A stretch of DNA of 64,000 bases from the NCBI RefSeq assembly GCF_030297015.1, contig NZ_AP028056.1, positions 3,048,939-3,112,938 of the forward strand, read 5' to 3'. The notes under the pieces are model-generated. The model made no database searches. It worked only from the letters and a program-made list of their open reading frames with translations, and was not told the origin of the DNA. Position 1 is the stretch's first letter. Each line of letters starts with the position of its first letter. Positions 36,590-47,138 of this stretch are shown one piece after another. A program made the position numbers and the translations under genes. This stretch comes from Brooklawnia propionicigenes. GTDB lineage: Bacteria; Actinomycetota; Actinomycetes; Propionibacteriales; Propionibacteriaceae.

Positions 36590-38005
36590 ATGTCGACGGC
36601 CAGAAGCAGTTCTATCATTCGTCCGCTACCGATCTGGGCGGTCGCGCTGATCGCGACGCTGGGCAGCCTGCTGTTCGGCTACGACACCGGTGTGATCTCC
36701 GGCGCGCTGCCATTCATGGCTCATCCCGTCGACCAGGGCGGCCTCGGCCTGAGCGATGTCGCAGAGGGCATCATCACCGCTGCGCTGCCGATCGGTGCCG
36801 CCTTCGGTTCGGTCTTCGGCGGCAACCTGTCCGACCGTTACGGACGCCGCCGCATGCTGCTGTGGCTGGCGATCATCTTCTTCGTCGGCGCCGTCGGCGC
36901 CGCGTTGTCGCCGACCGTGCACTTCCTGGCGTTCTTCCGGGTCGTGCTGGGTCTGGCCGTGGGCGGTGCGTCCACGACCGTGCCCGTTTACCTGGCCGAG
37001 GTTTCACCGGCCGAGCGGCGCGGCTCGATCGTGGCGGTCGATCAGGTCATGATCGTCACCGGGCAGCTGCTGGCCTACACCAACAACGCGCTCATTGCGC
37101 ACCTGTACGGCGAATCGTCGTCGTGGCGGTGGATGCTGCTGCTCGCCTCGATCCCAGCTATCGGCTTGTGGGTCGGCATGCGGTTGATGCCGGAATCGCC
37201 GCGCTGGTACGTCGCGCAGAACCGCGAGGCCGATGCTCGCCGCTCGCTGGAACGGGTCGCTGCGGAGCATGTCGACGCTCAGATCGATGAGATCCGCTCG
37301 ACGATCGACAAGAGCGACTCGCAGGAATCTCTCGGCTGGGCCGCGCTGCGCCGGCCCTGGGTGCTGCGGATCGTGGTGATCGGTATGGGTTTGTCGGTGA
37401 TCCAGCAGATCACCGGCGTGAACGCGATCATGTACTACGCGCCGCGCATTCTGGAATCGACGGGCATCGGGACCAACGCCGCACTGACCGCGACCATCGC
37501 CAACGGTGTCATCAGCGTGCTGGCGGCGCTGGTCGGCCTGCTGCTGGTGCGCCGGCTGCCGCGCAAGAAGCTGCTGGCCCTGGGCCAGTCGCTGATCATC
37601 TTCTCGCTGCTCGGCATCGGCGTGATCTCCCTTGTCACCGACGGGCAGGGAGCCACCTGGCTGGTGCTGGCGCTGATGCTGGTCTTCCTCACCGGCCAGC
37701 AGGGCGCGGTCTCCCCGGTGACCTGGGTGATGATCTCGGAGGTCTTCCCGCTGCGCATTCGCGGGCTGGGCGTCGGCCTGTCGGTGCTGGTGCAGTGGCT
37801 GGCCAATGCACTGATCACCTTCAGCTTCCCGGTGCTGCTCGGCCTGGTCGGTCTCGGCCCGGTCTTCATGACCTTCGCGGTGCTCAATGTGGTCGCCCTG
37901 GTGCTGGCCGCCCGGAAGCTGCCGGAAACCTCGAACCGGACCCTGGAGGAGATCGAGCAGCTGATGGCCGCCCGCGTGGAGATGCCTGCGGCCGAGGCGT
38001 CTTGA
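36590..38005 (+). CDS. MFS sugar porter (sugar:H+ symporter family)
   Basis: The 471-residue protein has twelve predicted membrane helices. Sugar-porter signatures include GYDTGVISGAL in helix 1, the GGNLSDRYGRRRML loop, VYLAEVSPAERRG, PESPRWYV before the central loop, QQITGVNAIMYYAP in helix 7 and PETSNRTLEEIEQ after helix 12. It should take up a pentose, hexose or inositol; the specific substrate cannot be read. TAGGAGGA precedes ATG 36590. Its location between the ACT gene and gatC is not part of the conserved core order, so it may be a local insertion. Confidence 0.93.
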   Translation: MSTARSSSIIRPLPIWAVALIATLGSLLFGYDTGVISGALPFMAHPVDQGGLGLSDVAEGIITAALPIGAAFGSVFGGNLSDRYGRRRMLLWLAIIFFVGAVGAALSPTVHFLAFFRVVLGLAVGGASTTVPVYLAEVSPAERRGSIVAVDQVMIVTGQLLAYTNNALIAHLYGESSSWRWMLLLASIPAIGLWVGMRLMPESPRWYVAQNREADARRSLERVAAEHVDAQIDEIRSTIDKSDSQESLGWAALRRPWVLRIVVIGMGLSVIQQITGVNAIMYYAPRILESTGIGTNAALTATIANGVISVLAALVGLLLVRRLPRKKLLALGQSLIIFSLLGIGVISLVTDGQGATWLVLALMLVFLTGQQGAVSPVTWVMISEVFPLRIRGLGVGLSVLVQWLANALITFSFPVLLGLVGLGPVFMTFAVLNVVALVLAARKLPETSNRTLEEIEQLMAARVEMPAAEAS

Positions 38006-38027
38006 GCGCGACCGCGGGACGACGCTC

Positions 38028-38033
38028 TAAGAT
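38028..38033 (+). promoter_or_regulatory. Possible -10 box for gatCAB
   Basis: TAAGAT lies about 75 bases before the gatC start, between the sugar porter stop and gatC. TTGAGC at 38002-38007 is the only -35-like hexamer, and its 20-base spacing is longer than ideal. Confidence 0.3.
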
Positions 38034-38109
38034 GTGTCGGTAGCCGGCGACCACCCGGGCCGCCCGGCCGCCACCAGACGGTGGTGCTGACCGAACAACA
38101 GGAGTGCTC

Positions 38110-38406
38110 GTGGCTTTGACCGCGCAGGACGTCGCGAGGCTGGCCGATCTGGCCCGCATCGAACTGACTGAGGAGGAACTGGCCCGGCTGGCTCCGCAAC
38201 TGGATGTGATTCTGACCTCGGTGGCCAGTGTTGCCGAGGTCGCTGAGGCGGACGTGCCACCGATGTCGCATGCAGTACCTCTGGTCAACGTCTTCCGGGA
38301 GGACCAGGTGCGTCCGAGTTTCCCGGCCTCTGCCATGCTGGCGGCAGCGCCGGCCGTCGAGGACGGTCAGTTCCGCGTCCCGCGCATCTTGGATCTGGAG
38401 CAGTGA
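38110..38406 (+). CDS. gatC: Aspartyl/glutamyl-tRNA amidotransferase subunit C
   Basis: GatC stabilises GatA in the complex converting Glu-tRNAGln and Asp-tRNAAsn to the amide forms. The 98-residue protein opens with [24 protein letters not shown]-type sequence and has the conserved [14 protein letters not shown] segment. GTG 38110 has AGGAG five bases upstream; the alternative GTG 38104 lies inside that ribosome binding site. The stop overlaps the gatA start. Confidence 0.95.
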   Translation: MALTAQDVARLADLARIELTEEELARLAPQLDVILTSVASVAEVAEADVPPMSHAVPLVNVFREDQVRPSFPASAMLAAAPAVEDGQFRVPRILDLEQ

Positions 38407-39932
38407 TGGCGTCCACGATCACCCAGACCGCAGCCGAACTCGGCCGCCGGATCGCCGCCGGGGAACAAAGCTCCGAAGAGATCACCCGCGAGTGTCTTGA
38501 TCGCATCGAACAGGTGGACGCCGACGTTCACGCCTTCTTGGCCGTCGATGCCGAGCGCGCCCTGCAACAGGCACGCGCGGTGGACGCCAGGATCGCGGCC
38601 GGCGAGAAGCTGGGCCCCCTGGCAGGAGTGCCGATCGGGGTCAAAGACCTCTTCTGCTATCAGGGGCTGCCCACGACGGCCGGCTCGCGCATTCTGCAGG
38701 GCTGGATTCCGCCGTACAACGCCACGGTCGTCGACCGGCTGCTTGCCGCCGGCCTGGTGATCCTCGGCAAGACGAATCTGGACGAGTTCGCGATGGGTTC
38801 CTCGACCGAGACCTCCGCCTACGGTCCGACCCGCAATCCGTGGGATCTGGAGCGGATCCCGGGTGGCTCGGGCGGCGGTTCGGCGGCGTGCCTGGCGGCC
38901 TTCGAGGCTCCGCTGGCGATCGGCACCGATACCGGCGGTTCGATCCGCCAGCCGGCCTCGATCACCGGAACGGTCGGCGTCAAGCCCACCTATGGCGGCG
39001 TCTCCCGCTACGGCGTGATCGCGATGGCCTCGTCGCTCGACCAGCCCGGACCGTGCGCTCGTACCGTGCTCGACGCGGCGCTGCTGCACGAGGTCATGGG
39101 CGGCCACGACCCTGCGGATTCCACCTCGATCAATGCGCCGCTGCCGGGCATGGCGGCCGCGGCCCGCAAGGCCGATGTCAAGGGCCTGCGCATCGGCGTC
39201 GTCCGCGAGCTCGGTGGTGAAGGATATGCGCCTGGGGTGGAGCAGCGCTTCTCCGAGGCTGTCGACCTGCTGTCGAGTCTGGGCGCCGAGATCGTCGAGG
39301 TCAGCTGCCCGCATTTCGTGCACGCGCTGGCCGCCTACTACCTGATCATGCCCGCCGAAGTGTCCTCCAATCTGTCGCGCTACGACGGCATGCGGTACGG
39401 CCTGCGGGCCGGGGACGACGGGTCGGCGTCCACCGAACAGGTGATGCGGCTGAGCCGCGCCGCCGGATTCGGCGACGAGGCGAAGCGGCGCATCATCATC
39501 GGTACCTATGCGCTGTCGGCCGGCTACTACGACGCCTACTACGGGTCGGCGCAGAAAGTGCGCACCCTGATCGCGCGGGACTTCACGTCCGCCTTCGAGC
39601 AGTGCGACGTGCTCGTCTCACCGACGGCGCCCACCACCGCATTCAAGATCGGTGAGCGGCTCAACGACCCGGTGGCGATGTACAAGTCGGATCTGTGCAC
39701 CATTCCGGCCAACCTGGGAGGCATCAGCGCGGCGAGCTTCCCGATCGGGCTGGCTCCCGGCGACGGGCTGCCGGTTGGCCTTCAGACGATGGCTCCAGCG
39801 ATGGCCGACGATCGCTGCTATCTGGTGGGCGGTGCCCTGGAGGCAGCGCTGAACGACCGATGGGGCGGCCCATTGCTTTCCCGGATTCCCGACATTGGGC
39901 AGCGGGCGGCTCACCAGGAGGATGCGCGATGA
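38406..39932 (+). CDS. gatA: Aspartyl/glutamyl-tRNA amidotransferase subunit A
   Basis: GatA is the glutaminase (amidase signature family) of GatCAB. The Ser-Ser-Lys catalytic elements are visible: lysine in GVKDLFCY, the Gly/Ser-rich GGSGGGSAA and the serine of [19 protein letters not shown]-type [14 protein letters not shown] follows. Length is 508 residues from ATG 38406; an in-frame GTG at 38403 is the only alternative. gatC, gatA and gatB overlap by a few bases each, consistent with fixed stoichiometry. Confidence 0.97.
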   Translation: MASTITQTAAELGRRIAAGEQSSEEITRECLDRIEQVDADVHAFLAVDAERALQQARAVDARIAAGEKLGPLAGVPIGVKDLFCYQGLPTTAGSRILQGWIPPYNATVVDRLLAAGLVILGKTNLDEFAMGSSTETSAYGPTRNPWDLERIPGGSGGGSAACLAAFEAPLAIGTDTGGSIRQPASITGTVGVKPTYGGVSRYGVIAMASSLDQPGPCARTVLDAALLHEVMGGHDPADSTSINAPLPGMAAAARKADVKGLRIGVVRELGGEGYAPGVEQRFSEAVDLLSSLGAEIVEVSCPHFVHALAAYYLIMPAEVSSNLSRYDGMRYGLRAGDDGSASTEQVMRLSRAAGFGDEAKRRIIIGTYALSAGYYDAYYGSAQKVRTLIARDFTSAFEQCDVLVSPTAPTTAFKIGERLNDPVAMYKSDLCTIPANLGGISAASFPIGLAPGDGLPVGLQTMAPAMADDRCYLVGGALEAALNDRWGGPLLSRIPDIGQRAAHQEDAR

Positions 39933-41431
39933 GTGTGTACGCCAGCGATGAGCTGATGGACTACGACCAGGCGCTGGAGCGCTTCGATGTGGTGCTCGGC
40001 CTCGAAGTGCACGTCGAACTCAGCACCGCGTCCAAGATGTGGTGCGGCTGCACGACCGAGTTCGGCGGCGAGCCGAACACCCACACCTGTCCGGTCTGCC
40101 TGGGGCTGCCCGGCTCGCTGCCGGTGGTCAACAAGAAGGCGATCGAATCGGCGATCCGGATCGGGCTCAGCCTGGGCTGCGATATCGCCGGCTGGAGCCG
40201 GTTCGCCCGCAAGAACTACTTCTATCCCGACATGCCCAAGGACTACCAGGTCTCCCAGTACGACGAGCCGCTGTGCGTCGACGGCGAGGTCACCGTCGAG
40301 GTCGACGGCCAGGAGTACGTGATCCCGATCGAGCGGGTGCACATGGAAGAGGACGCCGGCAAGAACACCCACGTCGGTGGCGCGGGACGTATCCAGGGCG
40401 CCGGTCACTCGCTGGTCGACTACAACCGCGCTGGGGTCCCGCTGATGGAGATCGTCACCCGGCCGGTCCTCGGCACCGGGACGAAGGGTCCCGAAGTGGC
40501 GCGGGCGTACATGGAGTACCTACGCGAGATGATGCGCGCGCTGGGGGTTTCGGAAGCGAAGATGGAACGCGGCAATATGCGCTGCGACGCCAACATCTCG
40601 CTCATGCCGAAGGGCTCGACCCGGCTGGGCACCCGCACCGAGACGAAGAATGTGAACTCGCTGAAGTCGGTCGAGGGCGCGCTGCGCTACGAAATCTGCC
40701 GGCAGGCCGCGGTGCTGGCGGCCGGTGGCCGCGTGCACCAGGAAACCCGGATGTGGAATGAGGGTGGCTACACCACCGCCGGACGCTCGAAGGAACAGGC
40801 GGAGGACTACCGGTATTTCCCGGAGCCCGATCTGGTCCCGGTGGCGCCCAGCCGTGAATGGGTGGAAGAATTGCGCGCCACCCTGCCCGAGCCGCCGGCC
40901 CAGCGCCGGGCCCGGCTGCAGGCCGAATGGGGCTTCACCGACCTCGAGATGCGCGATATCAACGGCGTCGAAGGCGCGCTGGACCTCATCGGGGCCACCG
41001 TCGAAGCGGGTGCTCCGGCAGCGGCAGCCCGCAAGTGGTGGGTCAGCGAGCTGGCTCGCCGCGCGAACGAGGCGGGGGTGGCGCTGGACGAGATGGGTAT
41101 GGCGCCCACCCAGGTCGCCGCGTTGCAGGCGCTGGTGGACGACGGCACCCTGACCGACAAGCTGGCCCGCCAGGTGATCGACGGTGTGCTGGCCGGTGAG
41201 GGTGAGCCGGCCGAGGTGGTGGCTGCCCGCGGGCTGGCCGTGGTGAGCGATGACGGGGCACTGTCTGCTGCGGTCGATGCCGCGATTGCGGCCAATCCCG
41301 CCGTGGCACAGAAGATCCGCGACGGCAAGGTGCAGGCCGCCGGCGCGCTGATCGGCGCGGTCATGAAGGCCATGAGGGGCCAGGCGGACGCCGCGCGTGT
41401 CCGCGAACTGATTCTCGACAAGCTCGGCTGA
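39929..41431 (+). CDS. gatB: Aspartyl/glutamyl-tRNA amidotransferase subunit B
   Basis: GatB binds the misacylated tRNA and phosphorylates the acyl group before amidation. Signatures are [42 protein letters not shown], the HMEEDAGK segment and [16 protein letters not shown]; the C-terminal YqeY-like tail (about 360-500) contacts tRNA. ATG 39929 overlaps the gatA stop and gives 500 residues. Confidence 0.97.
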   Translation: MSVYASDELMDYDQALERFDVVLGLEVHVELSTASKMWCGCTTEFGGEPNTHTCPVCLGLPGSLPVVNKKAIESAIRIGLSLGCDIAGWSRFARKNYFYPDMPKDYQVSQYDEPLCVDGEVTVEVDGQEYVIPIERVHMEEDAGKNTHVGGAGRIQGAGHSLVDYNRAGVPLMEIVTRPVLGTGTKGPEVARAYMEYLREMMRALGVSEAKMERGNMRCDANISLMPKGSTRLGTRTETKNVNSLKSVEGALRYEICRQAAVLAAGGRVHQETRMWNEGGYTTAGRSKEQAEDYRYFPEPDLVPVAPSREWVEELRATLPEPPAQRRARLQAEWGFTDLEMRDINGVEGALDLIGATVEAGAPAAAARKWWVSELARRANEAGVALDEMGMAPTQVAALQALVDDGTLTDKLARQVIDGVLAGEGEPAEVVAARGLAVVSDDGALSAAVDAAIAANPAVAQKIRDGKVQAAGALIGAVMKAMRGQADAARVRELILDKLG

Positions 41432-41459
41432 TCCCGGGCCGTCCGGCAGCGCAACGAGG

Positions 41460-42524
41460 ATGGATGTCCGGCGAGTGCTCGAGCAGCGGTTGGCCACCCA
41501 GCATCTGACGGGAGCGGCCAGCACCGTTGCGGGCTACGTGAGCGAGGCCCTGGCCGTGCAGTCCCAGGATCCGGGGACAGCTCGCTGGTCGATCGGCATG
41601 CGCACCGGGCTGGACGATGCAGGGGTCCGGGCGTCGATCGACGCCGGGGTGATCGTCCGGGCCCATGTGCTGCGTCCGACCTGGCATTACGTCCATCGCG
41701 ACGACCTGCGCTGGTTGCAGCGGCTGACCGGCGAGAAGGTGGCGTCCTCGATGCCGGCCAGGCATCGACAGCTCGGCGTGGACCACGATCTGGTGGATCG
41801 CGGGTTCGAGGTTCTGCAGCGCGAGCTCGCGGGCCGCAATCACCTCACCCGCAAGCAGCTGGCACCGCTGTTGCCGGCCACCGGGGCTCCGCACGGGCAG
41901 GTGGTGGGCCATCTGCTGATGCTGGCCGAACTGCGCGGGCTGATCTGTTCCGGGCCGCTGGTCGGTACCGAGCACAGCTACGCCCTGGTGGACGAGGTCC
42001 TCGAGCCTGATCGGGCGCAATTCGACGCGCAGGATGCCACCCGCGAGCTCGTCCGGCGATTCTTCACCTGGCATGGTCCGGCGAGCGTTCGTGATCTGGC
42101 GCGCTGGTGCACGCTGACACTCGGCCAGATCCGCGCGGTGATCGGAGACCTCGGATTGACCTCGATCAGCGTCGATGAGACCGAGCTGTGGTACGCGCCC
42201 GAGCGGGCCGCTGACGGTGCCGGGTGGGACGACGGCAGCGGCAGGGCATTTCTGCTGCCCACCTTCGACGAGGTCTTCCTGAGCTACCTCAAGCCGAACT
42301 TCCCGCGCAGTCGCGGGCACCCGGCTGGGGACGCCCGAGTGCAGTTCAGCGAGGCCGGGGGAGGCCTGGTGGTGATCGATGCCACCGATGCCGGCACCTG
42401 GAAGAGGAGCCTGACCAAGGCAAGAGCGAGCGTCCGGCTGAACATCGATGGCGACCTGGACCCCGAGGCCTACCGGCTGGTGGCCGATGAGACAGACCGT
42501 CTGACGGCATTCACCGGCAGCTGA
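41460..42524 (+). CDS. Winged-helix DNA-binding domain protein (HTH_42/AlkZ-like family)
   Basis: The 354-residue protein resembles the winged-helix family that includes the DNA glycosylases AlkX/YcaQ and AlkZ, with an N-terminal VLEQRLATQHLTG, AVQSQDPGTARWSIG and the segment IVRAHVLRPTWHYVHRDDL. Several actinobacterial members are annotated only as DNA-binding. The glycosylase-specific QxQ catalytic motif is not obvious (AVQSQDP at about residue 40 is the nearest match), so repair activity is possible but unproved. It begins 28 bases after gatB and may be co-transcribed. Confidence 0.72.
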   Translation: MDVRRVLEQRLATQHLTGAASTVAGYVSEALAVQSQDPGTARWSIGMRTGLDDAGVRASIDAGVIVRAHVLRPTWHYVHRDDLRWLQRLTGEKVASSMPARHRQLGVDHDLVDRGFEVLQRELAGRNHLTRKQLAPLLPATGAPHGQVVGHLLMLAELRGLICSGPLVGTEHSYALVDEVLEPDRAQFDAQDATRELVRRFFTWHGPASVRDLARWCTLTLGQIRAVIGDLGLTSISVDETELWYAPERAADGAGWDDGSGRAFLLPTFDEVFLSYLKPNFPRSRGHPAGDARVQFSEAGGGLVVIDATDAGTWKRSLTKARASVRLNIDGDLDPEAYRLVADETDRLTAFTGS

Positions 42525-42544
42525 GGTCGCTCGGTCCGGGCCGA

Positions 42545-43918
42545 TCAGGCGAAGCCGAAGACCGGGGGAACGACCAGCACGACGAATCCCGCCCAGATCA
42601 GGTAGGCGGGCAGGAAGCGGGTCTGCCAGCCGCACAGCTGGGCGAACGGACGCCGGCCGGCACAAAAACCGCCGCCGAGCACGGCCGACCAGGCCAACTG
42701 GACCAGCAACAAGACGTTGAGTCCGAGCGCCACCACCTTGTTGGGGCTGGCCCCGAACTCCGCGATGCGGCTCGCCATCGCGGTCATGGCCACCGCGTCA
42801 ACCGCAAGCGCCGCGACGAGCACTGCGACCAGCAGGCCGTCGAAGAACTGCGGTGGTGCCAACGGGTCGCGGGCCGAGATGGAGTAGAGCAGCAGGCACA
42901 GCACGAGCAGCAGGATCGCGTCCATCACGATGAGCAGTGTCCGGTCGGCTTCGACGAGGCTACCGGCACGGATCAGCGCAACCAGGCAGGCCACCAGCAT
43001 CATGAGGGTGAGCGGCGTGAAGACCTTGGTCAGTACCGGCGCGATATTCTCCACGACGTTCTGTTTGGCTTCGACCAGCCAGCCCGCGACGACCAGCGCG
43101 CCGGGGACCGCCAAGGGCAGCAGCCAGTCCGCCATGACGGACTCGATGACCCCGGACGGCACCTCGGCCAGTCCGAACACCGTCGCCAGCAAGCCCAGCA
43201 GCACTCCACCGCCGAGCGCCAGCAGGGTGAAGTAGATCGCGAGTTCACCGCTGAAGCGGACGAAGTCCATCCGGCGATCCTGCGATCGCCATCGGCCCCC
43301 GACATAGACCAGGCCGACCGCACCCCACGCGACGACCGGCGTGTGCAAGGCGGCGATGATCATCGTCGATCCGCCGGCATCGAAGGGGTAGACATTGATT
43401 GCGATGGCCGGCACGACGAAGATCGCCGCAGTGACCGCGATCGCCGGCCCCGACAAGCGGCGCTTCCAGCCGAGGTAGCCGGCCACGAACGGCAGGACGA
43501 TCAGTGCTGCATTGAGGGCGAAGGATGTCGCGCTGAGCAGCTGAAGGCCGGCCTTCGTCGCCAGGCCGGCCGCCATGGCCACGACCAACATGACGGCCAG
43601 TTCGCGGCTGGTGCGGGTGCTCCCGGCAGGGGAGGAGGAGACCAGCACGAGTTGCTTCCAGAGCCGATCGGAGTGTTCCCGGGCGAACTCCTGCGAGACC
43701 GCGTCCAGGCTGCCCATGCGCTTGACCGCGACCAGGAACGACTCCTCGTCGTCCAGGCCGGCAGCGCTCAACTCATCGATTCGTTCGCGTAGGTGATCTT
43801 CCATCTCGTCGACGTCGGCCGCCGAGATAGCTTCGCGGCGCCGTACGTAGCGGCGCCACTGCGCGATCTGGGCCTCGAGGCCTTCATGCGGGTCGGGCTG
43901 AAGCTCGTCGACGGTCAT
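42545..43918 (-). CDS. Multi-pass membrane protein with permease-prefix domain
   Basis: The N-terminal 90 residues (WRRYVRRREAISAADVDEMEDHLRERIDELSAAG) resemble the permease-prefix/DUF1700-like cytosolic region that pairs with PadR regulators. About ten or more hydrophobic helices follow (about residues 100-455), without transporter motifs I recognise. ATG 43918 overlaps the padR stop (ATGA), so the longer open frame upstream is not used. Co-regulation with the PadR protein suggests a stress- or drug-responsive membrane function; the substrate is unknown. Confidence 0.75.
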   Translation of the reverse strand: MTVDELQPDPHEGLEAQIAQWRRYVRRREAISAADVDEMEDHLRERIDELSAAGLDDEESFLVAVKRMGSLDAVSQEFAREHSDRLWKQLVLVSSSPAGSTRTSRELAVMLVVAMAAGLATKAGLQLLSATSFALNAALIVLPFVAGYLGWKRRLSGPAIAVTAAIFVVPAIAINVYPFDAGGSTMIIAALHTPVVAWGAVGLVYVGGRWRSQDRRMDFVRFSGELAIYFTLLALGGGVLLGLLATVFGLAEVPSGVIESVMADWLLPLAVPGALVVAGWLVEAKQNVVENIAPVLTKVFTPLTLMMLVACLVALIRAGSLVEADRTLLIVMDAILLLVLCLLLYSISARDPLAPPQFFDGLLVAVLVAALAVDAVAMTAMASRIAEFGASPNKVVALGLNVLLLVQLAWSAVLGGGFCAGRRPFAQLCGWQTRFLPAYLIWAGFVVLVVPPVFGFA

Positions 43919-44277
43919 GCCCACTCCTCGATGATGCGGTCCGGCTGCTGGGTGCTGCGCCAGACCTGTGCCAAAGCGTCTGCGACAACGGTCCACTGCT
44001 CCTGGCGTTCGACGAGTGCGGCTCGTCCGGCGGAGGTGATGGCGTAATGCTTGCGTTTGCGTCCGATATCGGAAGTGCCCCACGACGACTCGACTAGGCC
44101 GAGGCGCTCGAGCCGGTGCAGCAGGGGATAGAGCATGCCGTCGGTCCAGTGCATCTGACCTCCGGACAGTTCATTGACCCGTTTGAGGATCGCGTAGCCG
44201 TATGATTCGCCGTCGGCGAGTATTCCCAGGACGAGCGGCGTCGCCGAGGCGGCCACCAGGTCCTTGTCGATATGCAT
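43915..44277 (-). CDS. PadR-family transcriptional regulator
   Basis: The 120-residue winged-helix protein has the PadR pattern: LVLGILADGESYGYAILKRV, the wing region MHWTDGMLYPLLHRLERLGLVES and RKRKHYAITSAGRAAL, with a short C-terminal dimer helix. PadR proteins usually repress membrane or efflux genes and respond to small ligands. The gene is the first of a two-gene unit with the membrane protein. AGGGG lies four bases before ATG 44277. A 107-base region separates it from the divergent hisI. Confidence 0.92.
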   Translation of the reverse strand: MHIDKDLVAASATPLVLGILADGESYGYAILKRVNELSGGQMHWTDGMLYPLLHRLERLGLVESSWGTSDIGRKRKHYAITSAGRAALVERQEQWTVVADALAQVWRSTQQPDRIIEEWA

Positions 44278-44384
44278 AGCGCCCCTATCCCTAGGTCCTC
44301 TATGTATGGCACTCTACTCCATCTGAATGACCACGAAGACAGCGCCGTTGGGCAGCCGCCGGCGAATGCGGAACAATAGGCCAT

Positions 44385-44780
44385 ATGTCCGAGTCGATTC
44401 CTCCGCTTTCGCCTGATATCGCTGCCAGGCTCACCCGCAACGCTCAGGGTCTCGTGCCGGCGATAGTGCAGGACGCCACCAGCGGACGGGTGCTGATGAT
44501 GGCCTGGATGAACGACGATTCGCTCGCGCTCACTCTGGACACCCGCCAGGCCACCTACTGGTCGCGCAGCCGCGGCGAGCTGTGGCGCAAGGGTGCTACC
44601 AGCGGCCACACCCAACGGGTGCGCGAGGTATCCATCGACTGCGACGGTGACACCCTGCTGCTGGTCGTCGACCAGACCGGCCCCGCCTGTCACACCGGGG
44701 CGGAAAGCTGCTTCGACGCGGGCGGCGTACTGCTCGCCGACGACCCGGACGAAGCCCGCTCCACCGAGGACGATGCGTAA
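44385..44780 (+). CDS. hisI: Phosphoribosyl-AMP cyclohydrolase
   Basis: HisI opens the adenine ring of phosphoribosyl-AMP in histidine synthesis. Conserved blocks are [31 protein letters not shown], the metal-binding DCDGDT and [15 protein letters not shown] with catalytic Cys residues. At 131 residues it is the monofunctional form without the HisE pyrophosphohydrolase. It shares one base with trpE, placing a histidine gene at the head of the tryptophan operon, as at Rv1606-Rv1609 in M. tuberculosis. Confidence 0.96.
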   Translation: MSESIPPLSPDIAARLTRNAQGLVPAIVQDATSGRVLMMAWMNDDSLALTLDTRQATYWSRSRGELWRKGATSGHTQRVREVSIDCDGDTLLLVVDQTGPACHTGAESCFDAGGVLLADDPDEARSTEDDA

Positions 44781-46339
44781 TGATCGACGAGGCACAGATC
44801 CATCCCAGCCTTGATGAGTTCGTGGCTGCTGCCGACCGCCGAGTCATCAGCGTCTACGTCCGGCTGTTCGCCGACGACATCACCCCGGTCGGCGCCTTCC
44901 AGCAGTTGTGCGATCATCGGCCGGGCACCTTCTTGTTCGAGTCCGCGGAGCAGGGCACCTGGTCGCGCTGGTCATTCATCGGCGTGAACAATGTCGCCAC
45001 CCTGATCGGAGACCGCGGCGAGTCGACCTGGACGCTGAACCGCCCGATCGCCGGGCTGCCGCAAACCGGACGCCCGCTGGACGTGCTGGACCAGGCCCTG
45101 CGTCTGCTGCACACTCCGCGCGATCCCGAGTTGCCGCCGTTCACCTCGGGAATGGTCGGCTATCTCGCCTACGACCTCATTCGTGAACGAGAGCGCATCC
45201 CCGACAGCAATCCCGATGACATCGGGGTGCCGGAGATGGTCATGATGGCCGCCGGCGATCTGGCGGTCCTCGATCATCACACCGGTGAGATCTGGCTGAT
45301 CGCCAATGCTATCAATTTCGACGCGTCCTCACAGCGGGCCGCGCTGGCCTGGCACGACGCCGTTGCTCGCATCCAGCAGATGGCCGCCCGGCTCGCCGAA
45401 CCGCACCGCAGCATGGTCGCCATCCGCACCGACGCAGCGCCCGCCGTGGTCCGACGCCAACGCAGCCACGAAGAGTTCGTCGAGATGGTTGAGACGGCGA
45501 AGGAGCACATCCGGGCCGGCGACATCTTCCAGGTGGTACCCAGCCAGCGTTTCGAGATCGACACGGACGCCGATGCCCTGGCCATCTACCGAGAACTGCG
45601 GCAGGCCAATCCCAGTCCCTATCTGTACCTGCTGCAACTCGAGCGCGACGGCAAGCAGTTCGCACTGGTGGGTTCCAGCCCCGAGGCACTGGTTACCGTC
45701 AAGTCCGGCCTGGCCACCACGCGTCCGATCGCGGGCACCCGGCCCCGGGGTGCCGACCCGGCGGCGGATCTGGGGCTGGAACGCGAGCTGCTGGCCGACG
45801 AGAAGGAACGCGCCGAACACCTGATGCTGGTGGATCTGGGCCGCAACGATCTGGGCAGGGTCTGCGAACCGGGCACCGTCGAGGTCACCGAGTTCATGCA
45901 GGTGCACCGCTACAGCCATGTCATGCACCTCGAAGCCAGCGTCAGCGGACGCATCAAGCCCGGCCACAGCGCCCTGGACGTCACCATGTCCTGTTTTCCG
46001 GCGGGCACCTTGTCGGGTGCCCCCAAGGTGCGCGCGATGCAGATCATCGACGAACTGGAGACAACCCGCCGCGGACCCTACGGGGGAGTGGTCGGCTACT
46101 TCGATTTCGCCGGCGATTCGGATGCTGCGATTGCGATCCGCACCGCTGTGATCAGCGACGGAATTGCCTATGTGCAAGCCGGCGCGGGGATCGTGGCGGA
46201 CTCGGTGCCCGACAGCGAGGACCGCGAGACCCAGAACAAGGCAGCCGCCGTTCTCGGTGCGGTCTCGCGCGCGGGCAGACACGAGACCCTGTCGGTGAGT
46301 GCGGGTAGCGTCGATGACCGGGAACAGGAGGATGCATGA
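44780..46339 (+). CDS. trpE: Anthranilate synthase component I
   Basis: TrpE converts chorismate and ammonia or glutamine to anthranilate. The N-terminal domain includes FLFESAEQGTWSRWSFIG, where tryptophan feedback normally acts. The chorismate-binding domain includes PEALVTVKSG, TRPIAGTRPRG, LADEKERAEHLMLVDLGRNDLG, FPAGTLSGAPKVRAM and YGGVVGYFDF. Length is 519 residues. No trpG or trpD lies in this operon, so the glutaminase partner must be encoded elsewhere. The stop overlaps trpC (ATGA). I see no tryptophan leader peptide or attenuator upstream. Confidence 0.96.
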   Translation: MIDEAQIHPSLDEFVAAADRRVISVYVRLFADDITPVGAFQQLCDHRPGTFLFESAEQGTWSRWSFIGVNNVATLIGDRGESTWTLNRPIAGLPQTGRPLDVLDQALRLLHTPRDPELPPFTSGMVGYLAYDLIRERERIPDSNPDDIGVPEMVMMAAGDLAVLDHHTGEIWLIANAINFDASSQRAALAWHDAVARIQQMAARLAEPHRSMVAIRTDAAPAVVRRQRSHEEFVEMVETAKEHIRAGDIFQVVPSQRFEIDTDADALAIYRELRQANPSPYLYLLQLERDGKQFALVGSSPEALVTVKSGLATTRPIAGTRPRGADPAADLGLERELLADEKERAEHLMLVDLGRNDLGRVCEPGTVEVTEFMQVHRYSHVMHLEASVSGRIKPGHSALDVTMSCFPAGTLSGAPKVRAMQIIDELETTRRGPYGGVVGYFDFAGDSDAAIAIRTAVISDGIAYVQAGAGIVADSVPDSEDRETQNKAAAVLGAVSRAGRHETLSVSAGSVDDREQEDA

Positions 46340-47136
46340 GCACCGTGCTCGACCAGATCATCGCCGGCGTCCGCGACGACCTGGCGGACCGCCAGTCGCA
46401 GACCCCGCTCGATCAGGTGATCGCGCAGATCGAGACCGCACCGGCAGTCCGCGATCCGATGCCGGCATTTCGTGCACCGCAACTGTCGATCATCTGCGAG
46501 GTCAAACGATCCAGCCCGTCCAAGGGGTCACTCGCCGAGATCTCCGACCCGGCAGAACTCGCGCTCGCCTATGCCGGGGGTGGTGCGGCGGCGATCTCGG
46601 TCCTGACCGAGCAGCGTCGCTTCGGCGGCTCGCTGGCCGATCTGGATCTGGTGCGGTGGCGGGTCGATCAGCCGATCCTTCGCAAGGACTTCACCGTCGA
46701 GCCGTACCAGATCTACGAAGCGCGTGCCCACGGCGCAGATCTCATTCTGCTGATCGTGGCAGCCCTCGATGACAAGCAGCTCAGCCGGCTCCATCAGCTG
46801 ACGACCGAACTCGGCATGACCGCCCTGGTCGAGGTGCACACTCCTGAAGAAGCGCGGCGGGCGGTGGCTCTGGGTGCTGAGCTGATCGGCGTCAACAACC
46901 GGAACCTCAAGACCCTCGACGTGGATCTGTCGATGTTCGAGCGCATCGCCGGGGCCATCCCCGACGGCGTGGTCAAGGTCGCCGAATCAGGAATCAAGTC
47001 CCCCGCGCATGCAGCGCGCGTCAGCGCTGCCGGCGCCCACGCCATTCTGGTCGGCGAAGCGCTGGTCACCGACGCCCACCCCGGGGCGGCGATCGCTGCG
47101 ATGATCGCCGCCGGTTCCATCAACTCTCAGGAATAA
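46336..47136 (+). CDS. trpC: Indole-3-glycerol-phosphate synthase
   Basis: This TIM-barrel enzyme closes the indole ring from carboxyphenylamino-deoxyribulose phosphate. [51 protein letters not shown] and VAESGIKSP are the family's catalytic and phosphate-binding segments. Length is 266 residues, the monofunctional form. It overlaps trpE directly; the small membrane protein (Rv1610 type) found between these genes in mycobacteria is missing. Confidence 0.97.
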   Translation: MSTVLDQIIAGVRDDLADRQSQTPLDQVIAQIETAPAVRDPMPAFRAPQLSIICEVKRSSPSKGSLAEISDPAELALAYAGGGAAAISVLTEQRRFGGSLADLDLVRWRVDQPILRKDFTVEPYQIYEARAHGADLILLIVAALDDKQLSRLHQLTTELGMTALVEVHTPEEARRAVALGAELIGVNNRNLKTLDVDLSMFERIAGAIPDGVVKVAESGIKSPAHAARVSAAGAHAILVGEALVTDAHPGAAIAAMIAAGSINSQE

Positions 47137-47138
47137 CG

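Noticed and set aside
44278-44384. Possible tryptophan or histidine attenuator before hisI
   Set aside because: I found no short frame with Trp or His codon runs and no terminator/antiterminator pair in the 107-base region.
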